A DNA stretch of 64,000 nt from Verticillium longisporum (Eukaryota > Ascomycota > Sordariomycetes > Glomerellales > Plectosphaerellaceae), in assembly GCA_019188255.1 (NCBI GenBank), contig JAETXT010000006.1, forward strand, positions 1,674,001 to 1,738,000. The letters run 5' to 3'. Below, piece by piece: positions 13,410-23,900 of this stretch. Each line of letters opens with the position of its first letter. The stretch's first letter is position 1. A program made the translations under genes and the position numbers. Below the pieces are notes generated by a model. That model was not told the origin of the DNA. It ran no database searches and worked only from the letters and a program-made list of their open reading frames with translations.

Positions 13410-14553
13410 GCATATTTTCAAGGAACTTTATCGTCCACAGATCTTCGCGGCTGCTCATAAGTACGTGTAGATATTCTTTTTGGAGTATTCGCTGTGTAAC
13501 GCAGCTAAATGATACGTCGACTCTAAATGCGAGCAATTTCATCATCCGCGGCAATGGCGGACCAGCTGAGGCATTGGGCTGATAGTCTTTTCGAATTATA
13601 GACGAGTGACTATTCAGCGGATCTAACAGAAACCCATCATTTTGCATTTGTTGCCTCAGGGGCTTCTATCTCGCTCGCATGTGATCAGCCTCGAGACGTA
13701 GGATTGCCTGCCAGCTCAGGTTTACGAGCGGGAGCGGCCATCTCTGGGAATGTACCCACATCGGCGTGAACGACGTCGACGCAACCGCGTGCAACTCGAG
13801 AATAATTAGCTGTCGTCGGAGCTGGCATCTGCGTCTTTTCGCGTAAATGGGCTCCGCCGCGGAACACATTGAATCTTTGACTTGTCGTGTGATGGCATTG
13901 ATGACGGTCGGCTCAGTCCGTCTCGTTCCTTCTCCGGCGCGAATCACTAGCGAACTGAGGTCAATGACGGCACATAGACCGTACGTGTGCCCTGTTTGCC
14001 CCGGAGCTAGGGTACTGGATGCCGGAGAAAACAGTGTGGCATGGCGCGGAGTTAGGACAGTAAAATGCGGCTGAGGCTTTGTCAAGGTATGGAGCTGCGG
14101 GGCTGTACCCACTACCTTAACATGCCTTACCGTGAAGTCTAAGCCGAGGAGGGCGAAAGTGTCATCGCGGTAAACAGTAAAGACCCGACGCTCGTGCGGC
14201 TGAGACTGAGCACGCAGCAGGATTTTCGCACACGGTAGGTGACATAACGGGGAGATTCGACATCGTGCATCGACATAACCCTAAAAACGGAGTGTTCAGT
14301 GCGGGGCTCACACTTGTGACGATTGAAGCTTACAAATTGGTCCCCGGTTTCGATTGATGGAGCATTAGAACATACACGTTCAGGCTCTACGGGAGACGGG
14401 GACCCAATCAGTCGCGCGATATCGAGGAGGCTTCTCCATTGATGTATAAAGACAACGACCTAGGCATCATGCGTGGACGAGGTTCGTCTGCATCTTCGTA
14501 CAAAGCACTCTCCGCCAGTAAACCAATCACAGAAACTCACGAACCTCTCCATC
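13410..14553. other. Intergenic, no gene seen
   Basis: About 1.1 kb between the receptor-like gene and the NTF2-like gene. Open frames on the minus strand here have no recognisable family features or plausible splice partners. It probably contains the terminator of the upstream gene and the promoter of the downstream gene. Confidence 0.5.
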
Positions 14554-15018
14554 ATGGCATCAATTTCTCCCTCGGCAATCCTCCGACAACGCATTGAGGC
14601 TACCGTCAAATCTTTCTTGGCCACGTTTGAAGACGGCTCGATCCGGAATGACGCATCCATAATCAACCGCGATGTCACCGATGACTGCAAAAGATACCTT
14701 TTGCCTGCGCCATTGCGTCAGGCCTTTGGGCTCCCCGACGACTTTTTCTTTGACAATACGAAGTTCCAAGAAACCTTTGCGAAAGACATCAGCGTATTGA
14801 AGTTCAGGAACAATGTTCTTTCCGACCTGGCCATTGACACCGAGGCCCGTCGGGCCGCATTCACTGCCATCGCGGAAGTTCATGAAAAGACCGGGGAGAT
14901 GTACCTTTCCGAGTCCGCTTGGTTCCTATACTTCAACGAGGATGGATCGAAAGTCGAGAAGGTAACCGAGTTTTGCGACAAGGACACCATCGTGAGAATG
15001 GCACAGGCGAGCGCATAG
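14554..15018 (+). CDS. NTF2/SnoaL-like small protein
   Basis: Single exon of 154 aa. The chosen start (MASISPSAIL) follows an A-rich context and opens directly into a helix typical of the alpha+beta NTF2/SnoaL-like fold; an upstream in-frame ATG at 14473 would add 27 residues of unlike composition. The protein carries the stretch DVTDDCKRYLLPAP and a C-terminal WFLYFNEDGSKV strand, resembling small fungal proteins annotated as SnoaL-like. Members of this fold act as isomerases, cyclases or dehydratases, some in fungal secondary-metabolite clusters. A role in maturing the PKS-NRPS product is possible from proximity only. The catalytic residues cannot be assigned from sequence. Confidence 0.75.
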   Translation: MASISPSAILRQRIEATVKSFLATFEDGSIRNDASIINRDVTDDCKRYLLPAPLRQAFGLPDDFFFDNTKFQETFAKDISVLKFRNNVLSDLAIDTEARRAAFTAIAEVHEKTGEMYLSESAWFLYFNEDGSKVEKVTEFCDKDTIVRMAQASA

Positions 15019-15407
15019 GTTTGGCTTCGGGCAGGCAGGCTTGTGAGATAGATTGTACAGATGATGGGTTGTTCCACATCGCTACAGCCACAATAAATTC
15101 CACCGCCTTGAGGCCACTATTATTTCTTTTCCGTATGCCGAAATCGTTCAGAAGGTCTGTCAAAGTCATCCTGGACTGACGTGCTCTGGGATTGAAAGGG
15201 CTTGGTAGAGACTATAGAAAAGGTATGGACAGCATGACCACGTAGATAGTCTCGTAATCAGAACCAGCAAATATTTAAAGAAAGGAGTCTGATTCAGATC
15301 GAGAACCCATGGCCAGTACTGGTCTTTGCTTACAGGACATTGATATCTAGATTCTTGTCGCAAACCATGACTTGGCTCAATGGACATCTTCAAGACTCTT
15401 CTCTTGA

Positions 15408-16500
15408 TTAAGAGAGGAGCATTGGTTCCTCTCCTCTCATAAGCCTCCAGCGATTGCTGTGCTTGATCAACTCGTCACAGCCCTCCACAGCCCATGACCA
15501 CCTAGCAATGAAGGCTGGAGTGGCTTCCCAGCTCTGCATGAGGTGTGGTTCACCCCACACGATCAGACCCCTCCGCCCCGCCGTGACTTCATCCTCGTCA
15601 GATCTCGTTGCAAGGGGAAGGCTCCGCAAGGGCCCAGGGTCAGACACAGTGATTGTAACGGGAGTTTCCTGTCGACTGAGGGCCGGTGTGCCGCCCATGA
15701 GCTCTCCAATGAGGTCTTCCAGAAGGTCCCAGTGGTTGAAACGTCCCTCTCCCCTGATCAGATTATCACGAACGCACGGAAACGGTATGAGATTTATCCA
15801 TGATGAATGAAATTTAACTTGCTGAAGACGGGTCGGAACCAGGGAGGGAGGGATGTTGGGATTGAGTGGGAAGATGGTAGTGTCGTCTTGGTATCGAACA
15901 CTGATAGGACAAACACCAGGGGAAGATCCCTCAGCCCTCCCTGGGAGCAGGACATTCAAGGTGCGCTTGTTGGAGATGAAAGCACGAAAGACGTTGTATT
16001 GGATAAGGTGGAGGAGGTGGTCCGTTGAAAGGGGAAACACAAAGGGCGTATGGCCTTGAACCAGTGTGGTGGGGGCCAACCTTTGGAGAGCTCCATCGTG
16101 TTGGGGCGTGACCATAGACCATGTATTGTGGATGTGAGGCCGGGGACGAAAGACATACGTGGCGGCCACGCCTGCAGGCTGTGGTGAGGTGTTTTGAGAG
16201 GGACCATTCTCAGGCTCATCCGGTTCGTCAAGCCGCCAACGCCTCACTTGGAACGGGCGCACCCCTTGGACGACCCCATGCTCTTGGACCCTGACCCGCG
16301 ATCCTTCAGAGGCACTTAGCTTGGCACAAGTGAGGAGCTAGAGGGAAAGACTCACGGTGTGCTCGTTGGTTCTTCCGGTTCTGAAGCTTTCTGTGGTGTT
16401 TTTTGTCCTCAGCGTTCGTGTCCAATCGCGCAGGCTCTCTAGTAGTACTCATTTCGCCCCGGTCAGGACCTGAAGAAGTCAGTGTAAAGGTGTTCTCCAT
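15408..16500 (-). CDS. bZIP-type protein with DUF3425 domain
   Basis: Two exons: 16500-16356 and 16303-15408, with a 52-nt intron (GTGAGT donor, GAAG acceptor); the joined frame closes at 346 aa. The intron splits the basic region, whose first half reads RKLQNRKNQRAH, matching the fungal bZIP consensus; exon 2 supplies the next Arg. No clear leucine zipper follows. The signature VRRWRLDEPDE precedes the DUF3425 domain (end marked by WRLMRGEEPMLL). An alternative start is the Met at 16452. Such proteins are nuclear regulators, often near metabolite clusters. It is transcribed divergently from the SDR at 17057, so the two may share a promoter. Confidence 0.8.
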
Positions 16501-17056
16501 GGCTAGGAATTGCCGAAGCATTCGGCTGTGTAATTGCTAAATCATGACACGGTGGGCTTTAGTGAGAAGTGGAATGCGCCCTTGGTCAATTTCCAAAGCC
16601 AGACATCAACTCACGTGGTCCAAATAGAGCTCATACCACAGAAACTCGGGGACGGATCATCTACAGCTTTGAGTGTGAGTTGCGCTAGACCGCAAATGGC
16701 AAAAAAGTCATCACGTCGAGTCATGACCTCCGGTCTTGGTAATAAATCAGCACAGCCAGCGGTAGTCCACGGCAATACATCAATGGAGCGTGCTGTGTGA
16801 AGGTCTGTTGAACGCACGGCGATAACTCGAGACAAACTCGTCTCGTCCGACGATTTGTAAGTGATGTTTTTCTTAGACTGCGTTCGTGGGGCGGTGTTTC
16901 TTGGACATGCAGAATGAACCGACTATAAGAACCAAATGGTATTCCATGCCGAAACAATTGACTCTACACTTCAGATCATCACCGCACAGCTCCTCAACAC
17001 ACCAGAACAATCCTATACTTCCACCACTTCTTTCCTGCCACCTCGCCGATATCATT
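16501..17056. promoter_or_regulatory. Shared divergent promoter region, bZIP and SDR
   Basis: 556 bp between the divergently transcribed bZIP and SDR starts, with no coding feature. The SDR-proximal part (16960-17056) is C/T-rich with CACCA and CCACC stretches typical of a fungal core promoter or leader. No defined operator was recognised. Confidence 0.45.
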
Positions 17057-18055
17057 ATGTCTCGCTACGCTGATACCTTCGTCACGCCGAACGGTCCTGG
17101 TGATGCACGCCCCACTGCCCTACAAGTTCTCAAGGACGAAGGCGCCGAGGGCAAGTTGCAGGGCCAGGTCATTGTTATCACGGGTACCTCTTCTGGAATC
17201 GGTATCGAGACTGCCCGCGTCCTCGCTCTCACCGGCGCTACCCTCTTCCTCACGGCGCGGGATCTTACGAAAGCTAAGTCTGCCCTCGAGGGCATCTTCG
17301 ATCCTTCCCGAATGGAGCTCGTCGAAATGGACCAGACGTCTTTCGCTTCTGTCCGCACCGCCGCCGCCGCCATCCTTGCCAAGACGTCCAAGATTCATGT
17401 GCTTGTAAACAACGCCGGCATCATGGGAATCCCCGACCTCCTCTTGACTGCCGACGGCCACGAACTCCAGTTCGGCACGAACCATCTCTCACACTTCCTC
17501 TTCTACAAGCTTCTCGAACCTGCTCTCCTCGCCGCCGCTTCCCCGAGCCTACCCTCCCGCGTCGTTGTCCTCGCCTCCTCTAGCCATAACGTGGCCGGCC
17601 TGAATGATACAGACAACTACAATTTCCAAAAGACCAAGTACGACCCGTCGGTGTCCTATGGCCAATCTAAGACTGCGAACATTTACATGGCCAACGAGAT
17701 CGAGCGCCGTTTTGGCTCCCGCCACCTTCACTCCACCAGTGTTCATCCCGGCGTCATTCAGACCGCGCTGACACGATCCATGCCCCCTGACGCCTTCAAG
17801 GGGATGGAACACATCTACCCTACCATGAAGAGTGTCGAACAGGGAGCCGCAAACACCGTATATGCGGCTGTCAGTAAAGAGTGGGAACATGCCGGTGGCA
17901 AATACCTTGTTGACCTCGTCGTGGCCAAGCCTTCTGCGGAGGGAGAAGACAAGATCGTTGGTCCTGGATACGCGACGTGGGCGTACGACGAGGAGAAGGC
18001 GCAGAGACTGTGGAGGGACTCGCTCAAGATTGTCGGTCTGCCTGATGAGCAGTAG
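17057..18055 (+). CDS. Short-chain dehydrogenase/reductase
   Basis: Single exon of 332 aa. The start at MSRYADTF is preceded by a pyrimidine-rich leader and gives the usual 40-residue lead before the Rossmann motif TGTSSGIG (residues 42-49). NNAG follows in VLVNNAGIMG, and the catalytic YGQSK (Y-x3-K) lies near residue 200, with the conserved SVHPGVIQT after it. This is the NAD(P)-dependent retinol-dehydrogenase-like subgroup common in fungi. The substrate cannot be predicted. It lies head to head with the DUF3425 regulator, about 7 kb from the synthetase, so it is a candidate tailoring enzyme by context only. Confidence 0.9.
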   Translation: MSRYADTFVTPNGPGDARPTALQVLKDEGAEGKLQGQVIVITGTSSGIGIETARVLALTGATLFLTARDLTKAKSALEGIFDPSRMELVEMDQTSFASVRTAAAAILAKTSKIHVLVNNAGIMGIPDLLLTADGHELQFGTNHLSHFLFYKLLEPALLAAASPSLPSRVVVLASSSHNVAGLNDTDNYNFQKTKYDPSVSYGQSKTANIYMANEIERRFGSRHLHSTSVHPGVIQTALTRSMPPDAFKGMEHIYPTMKSVEQGAANTVYAAVSKEWEHAGGKYLVDLVVAKPSAEGEDKIVGPGYATWAYDEEKAQRLWRDSLKIVGLPDEQ

Positions 18056-18279
18056 GAAATCTTCGGGGATATTTATGCGCTGGAGAAATAGACGATAGAA
18101 CAAATGTCCGCCTGGTTCAGGGTAACAACTGCTCTCTTTGGTAATTGCTCGCGTCCGTCTCTGCTTCTTGTGGCGAGGGTTTTTGTTGTGAGCCCAGTAT
18201 TGCGCAACATGATCATGAGCAGTAATTTGTGACACTTATCTTGACGCGCCTTGGGTACTATCCTCCCGCGACTTTGGTG

Positions 18280-18515
18280 TCGGAGCAATGGAATGAGCAA
18301 AGTGAAGAGGAATTCCGCAGGTGATGTCCGCAGTCAATTATAAGATAGGGGGTCGAAACAAATCTGAAATCTGGCCTTCCGTGGCCTTTGTATACGCTCT
18401 CCGTGATCTCAAGCTCCCCCGAACTAGCCCCTAAGGCCCCTGTTCCCTGGCTCCGCAGGTGGCTCCTAACCTTTGGCCACTGGACGCATTTCGTCCCATC
18501 ACTCAAGCCATGGCT
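18280..18515 (-). repeat. Dispersed repeat, copy A
   Basis: Read on the minus strand, about 235 bp aligns with 53005-53240 on the plus strand. Shared blocks include CACCTGCGGAGCC / CACCTGCGAAGCC, GGGGCTAGTTCGGGGG / GAAGCTAGTTCAGGGG and the stretch around GACATCACCTGCGG. By eye the two are about two-thirds identical with a few indels. This copy is the GC-richer one. Element class is unknown; no TIR, poly-A or coding domain is visible. Confidence 0.7.
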
Positions 18516-19434
18516 GGCCGAGGATGAAGGCATTCGTTGATTGACGAAAACTGGCTCCCATGATACCCTGACAAGCTAAGGTCTCATGCCCTCGTATTAC
18601 ATATACAGACAATTCATGTAATTTGGTTAGGCATCAATGTCCTGAACATGAAACTGATACGTTAAACCTCTGAGCTTAGCTAACGCCGACAATGCCAGTC
18701 CTTCAAAGTCACCAGTCTCATTCAGCTAATCAGTCACAGCTCTTGTCTGATGATCTGGTTCGGGAGAGTAAGCATATGGTATAATTACCGAAACTGACCT
18801 CAAGTCCGGTGCCAGGCAGTCTTTTGTGTATTGGAATGAAATCAGAATGATCGCCCGAGTATGAGGCTTGGATATCCAGAATCAGAAACCTTGAAGTCAG
18901 GGTCCCGCTCTTTTCGATGCCCACGGCCTACCTGGCCGGGCACAATTGTCCAGCAGGGGCAACATTAACCAATTAGTACTGTCTTCCGGCGTCTAGCAGG
19001 ATTATCTCGCGTGAACTCCACCAGGGGGAAGCAATTTTCGGGTTTAGTAACATTTCTTCAAGGGAGAACATCAAACTGTGGCGCGTCAAAGGGAGAATGG
19101 CTTCGTCTGATGATGGTTAGTCTTTGGGGCCCCTACCCAGATCCTCGACGGTGACTTTTTGTTATTCTATGGCCTGCAGATGAGAAGCTCATTTCCACGA
19201 AGACCAACAGGTGCTCAATGCGTCATACAAACCAGCCGGGACACACGTTCCATCGAATGTTCGATGCGGCATTGGTCAAGCTCGTGTGTCACCGCCAGAG
19301 CCCTAAAGGCGCCGCCTTGGGGGCGCCTCAATCTCGAAGACATCCTGCTACAAGCTCAATCAAAGGTCGACCGTCCAATGGAAGAGCAGAAGCCACGGAA
19401 CACACCATCACCCCAGAGACAAAGACGGCATGGC

Positions 19435-19454
19435 GCATCGCATCGCATCGCATC
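19435..19454. repeat. Short tandem repeat (GCATC)4
   Basis: Four perfect copies of GCATC in non-coding DNA. No known role. Confidence 0.9.
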
Positions 19455-21969
19455 TCGCTGATGCCGCCCGCCTGTGAGCCGATCGTCTGCCCTTTGTCCG
19501 CCTGGGCATCTGAGTCGACACGGGCTTTCCGCACCACGATTGGACGGGGAAAGGTAATTGGGCATCTCATGCTCCGGCTCATTCGGTCGAGTCCCCAGAC
19601 GGGTCTCAGCTCCAGGATTCGCCTCCGAACCTTGGGGCCACTAACTGATCCCATCTCCAGCAGGCAGCGTCGCTGGTCGAATTGAACCCTTCCGATGGTG
19701 GTTCACGTCGCCAGCGAGCAGGGAACATAGACCAGAGCCACAGATCACAGACAAGCCACGTGCATTATCAAGAACGTTTCCTGTCGCTCGCGACGCAGGC
19801 GGCGCATACATTACATACATCTCGCGCATGGACAGCATGTAGCGCTACGTGTCGAGTCTGACAGGTGCAAAGATGTGCGTGAATCCGAGCACCAACTCGC
19901 AGCGCGAAGGCCAGTTCAATGGAGGTTTTGGAAGTCGAGCAGCCCGCCGTAGCCTTTCCCCTAGCGCTTGCGAATCTCCCAGAAACACCACCTTCTCTGC
20001 GGGATTTTCGCGCGCACCGACCAAACTGCCGGGCGATAAGGTACAATATTATGACGTTGGTGATGGGGGGTGGCTTTGCTCCTTTTGAGTAGAAACTCGT
20101 CGGACGTTTCTTAATGATCAACCCTGGGACACAAAGCCCTTGTCCCGCGGCGGGATTGACTCTCAGACCCCAGCCCTACCGTGCCATTCATGACATAATG
20201 CGAGGGGGGGCGATGCGAGCCTGGAATCCTACTCTGCACCTAGGGCCCCCCGATCGTCAGTGTGTGATGCTCGCTCGCTTGGTCCGGCCACTCGGGCCAG
20301 GGAAATAGTGTCCTTTAGAGTCTCTTAGCTGCGAGAAACAATATTCTGATCGACGGGCACACAAAGAACCTATCTAGGCTCGCAGATTTCTGAAATGAGC
20401 AACTGGCCAAATTCAGCGACTGGCTGGGCCGCTGTCCTGTACTGCTCAGCAGAAGTCCTCACCCAGGCGAAGACAGGCGGATACGAAGCGTTTACCGACT
20501 CGCATGGGTCTCAGCAGGGCAGGAAGCTGCATGCTACCTACCGCCAACAGATGACGGACAAAGCTACACGGGCCTGCACACAAAAAAAGTACCTCAATCA
20601 ACACGAGGCTCGACAGGCATCCTCATGTACCCGGGCCCCCTGCTCCGATGAGCCCCCCTGGTCCGCTCCATTACGTCTGGATCTCGCGGCGATCACTGCT
20701 CGAATGGAACGGCACGTCGCCTGCATGCCCGCCCGCCGAGAAGCAACATCCTCAGGTCACTACCACCAACTGGTGGGCGCTGTCCGTCGGTAGAGAGGGG
20801 TAGCTCTCTGCATGTGCCCAGACAAAATGGGAAGAGCCATGCTCTGAGGGTTGGCTCGGTTCTGGGCTCCCACCCCATCTGAAGAACCACTGTTGTGCTG
20901 CACCATGGACGCAGCTTGGTCTGGGGCCTCAACTAGCCAGACAACCGTGTGTTCGTCTCGAGTCGGGAGAGGCCACGAGCCAAAGTGATGCTACTGATGG
21001 AGGTCAATCTCATGGAAACACAGATTGCGGCCACCCACACGTTTCTGTTGCCCCCCCCCGCCCCGTCTCGCTTTGGCTTTGCTTTCTTCCGCGTTTCGAT
21101 TCAAGTCTCGTTTCGACCCGAAGACCCTGCGCCGCGCTTTCACCTCCCCGCCCGCCCACTGGCCCGCTGGAGAGAGTGCTCCAGGTCCAGTGCCGTACCA
21201 TTCATTTGTGTTCTGGCCAACCACGTCTCGCCGGGCCCTACCGGAGGGGGTCGGGGGACCCGCTGTCCCAGCATGCCTGCGTGTGTGGAATCGCACGCTC
21301 ACTAGAAGGTGCGTGAAGCCCTCGCTCCACCACACGCTGCGTGCCGGTGCCACCGCTAGCGATGGGACGGCGTCGACACCTGGGGAGGAAAAAGAGACCA
21401 GGTGAGCTTCAAGAAGGTCGGAGACTCGTCTCGGTGTCTAGCGTGCTGCTGTCCGAGGCCATCGCTCTGTGGCAAAGGTGCGGTACTGGTGGCGGCGGGG
21501 TTCTTTGCAGCAGGCGGGCGGGCAGACAATGATGTACCCTAGCTAGGTACTGTAGGCAGGTTAGCTATGAGCACTACCACTAACGTACTCCTCGGTAGAA
21601 GGGTCAAAGAAAGGGTCAAGTGACAGCGCCACGGCTGGGGCCGGCCCACGAGACAGTCCCCTTTGGCTTGCGTTGCAATTGGAGATCATGCCTCAGGACG
21701 GACAAGGGCTCTTGCTAGCGGCGAGCCGGACCAGTTGGTCGACAAGTCAACATGGTCAATATGGTCGGTCATCTTGCAGCTCGGTAGGTCGTTGTGGCGC
21801 CGGTCGAGGCTGGGGAATGACGATGAAAGGAGTTCGCTGGAGTTCCCTCGGATGGAGGGGGAGGGCGCGGGACGGCGAACGAGCAATGCATGAATAATCG
21901 AGATGGGCATGCTGAAGGAGGGCCAATGCAACATCTGTGCCAAGCCTCCGTCTTTGCCGTGCTAACAGA

Positions 21970-21995
21970 TCTCTCTCTCTCTCTCTCTCTCTCTC
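21970..21995. repeat. Microsatellite (TC)13
   Basis: Thirteen perfect TC units in the long non-coding stretch upstream of the gene at 23881. Likely polymorphic by slippage. Confidence 0.97.
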
Positions 21996-23873
21996 ACGGT
22001 TACGACGCTTGTTGACGATGATGGAGGCTCTCCCCAGCAGCCAAGTGGTCCGTACTTGCTCCGCAGGGCCCGAAATGCCGGTCACGAGGGATGTTGGGTA
22101 CGGACGCAACGACAGGCAGCAGGAAGTAGCAGCCCGCAGAGGGGGGCGAGAACGGGAACCACATGAGGGAGCAAGAACGACGGACCAGCAGACGGGGAAC
22201 GGGGAGCGGGAAGAATAGGGCAAGCAATGATGAAAGCACAGAAGAAACCACGGCAAGAACGGGGGAGCGTCATGGTTGTGTGTGTGATGGAGCAAGCACA
22301 CCTGACAGGCACTTCCTTCCCAGCCAGCGCGGCGATTGCACATTGAATCGCCGCCCTTCCTTCTGTTGTACTGCCACATGCCCACTGCCCCCTGCCCCTC
22401 CTCCATCGCCTTACTGTGCCTTCGTACCCAGTACAGAACTGTTGTGCTCCTCCCGTCGTCCTCTCCAGGAGCTGTCTCACCTTACTTCTTCCGCTGGGCT
22501 GGCTGGTAGTAGCCAGTCGCATGGGGACTGACCAGTCACCCACTCAGCTTGCCCATCACACCAACGATGCGATTTTGAGTTGAGGCGAGGCCCGGTTCTC
22601 TGCAGCAGCACATCGGGTACCTTGCTTTGAGACCCTGTTGCCCACATTCCTCCAGCCAGCCCTGAGGTCACCTTCGCCTGGGCGCTGCCTCGGCGCTCCC
22701 CGATCGAAGCAAACAGCCCCCGGTACCTACTGACAGTGGAGGTCTGGTCATGTCATGTCAGGCACTACAATGACTGCTACTAGCGACGCGATGGTGAACC
22801 ACGTCTGGCTAGAGGAAGCACCGGACTTCAGGACATCAGGAGACCACGGATAGCAACATCAGGAGACGGCGGCGACGAGCGCTGGAGGACCAAACCTCGT
22901 CAAGATATGGTGTCTAGATCAGTACATTGGGAGAACGACAGCGCGACACCAACGACACGGCGGCGGAGGTAGCTCGCCCCAACTGACGGTCGGCCGGGTC
23001 GGCCAGCCATGGTTGAGCTTTTCTGGATGTTCAGGTTCAGGCTCCACGCCATGAACGCGCCAGGAAAATTCGCGACGATCAATTCAATGGCATTCCCACC
23101 CCTCCGCTGGCAGCGCCGGTATTGGGCCAGACCCTCCTGGGGGATCCATTCCCAGTTCCCAGTTCCACACCTATGTCCACGTCTGCACCACCCACACTCA
23201 CCCATCCAGCCATGCCCACATCTTTCTGTTCTCTCTTGGCACACCTCTGACGGCTTTTGCCTGTTGCTGCCACACCCCCTTGCCCTGGGCCCCTCGCCCT
23301 GGCTGCCCCCATCCCCCCCTAACGGGTGCCCAGCGCCCAGCGTCGAACGCCACGATGCCAGTGTCCTCCAGGGCCGCCTGACTAGTGGGCTCGTTCCCCG
23401 GCCTGATTGACCTTTCGGGTTCTTGTTCCTTCACCATTCTATTATTACCCTTGGCCACCCCTCGCCACTTTACAGGACCTGCCCCGGTCCTGCAGACTGC
23501 CCTGACCAGACTGACGAGAGAGACCTACGACACCACTGACGAGTCGCCTTTCGTCACCCGCTCGACAGCTGGATTGCCCTACCACATCTTTCCCTCCTTC
23601 CTAGCAGCCAACTCTCATTTCGAACCAGTCCATCTCGATTGCAGTTTCCAGTCCAGAGTCAGCGGGCCTGTCGAAACATCCTCAATTACCAGCTGACCGA
23701 CAGAACCTGCGAGGCGGGTTTCCAGCTTCTTCGGCTTAGGCACGACTGCCAGCACCGCCAATACCACTCAGTATCAAGGACGTTACCCATCACTATGCGC
23801 CAGTTCAACAGGCAGCGCACCGATCAATCACGCCCACAGAAGTAGTTTCCGCCGACCTAGCGACCGCGCTCAG

Positions 23874-23900
23874 ATGGAAGATGGCTTTGTGGCCATTTAG
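23874..23900 (+). promoter_or_regulatory. Overlapping upstream ORF at the start of the 23881 gene
   Basis: An ATG at 23874 opens an eight-codon frame (MEDGFVAI, stop TAG 23898-23900) that overlaps the main ATG at 23881 in another frame. A scanning ribosome meets it first, so it could lower translation of the main frame, if the main start is correctly placed. Confidence 0.5.

Larger units (their letters stand above)
18056..23880. other. 5.8-kb stretch without a supported gene
   Basis: No reading frame here has family features, and no splice chain could be built. It contains one copy of a dispersed repeat (18280-18515), a short GCATC repeat and a TC microsatellite (listed separately). The last 900 bp, from about 23000, is C/T-rich and reads like the promoter and long 5' leader of the gene at 23881. 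Unannotated non-coding RNA or a rapidly evolving gene cannot be excluded. Confidence 0.55.

Noticed and set aside
13666..14112. Minus-strand frame of 148 codons
   Set aside because: No recognisable domain and no splice partner; treated as chance.
20395..20793. Plus-strand frame in the long gap (132 codons)
   Set aside because: Low-complexity composition and no recognised family.
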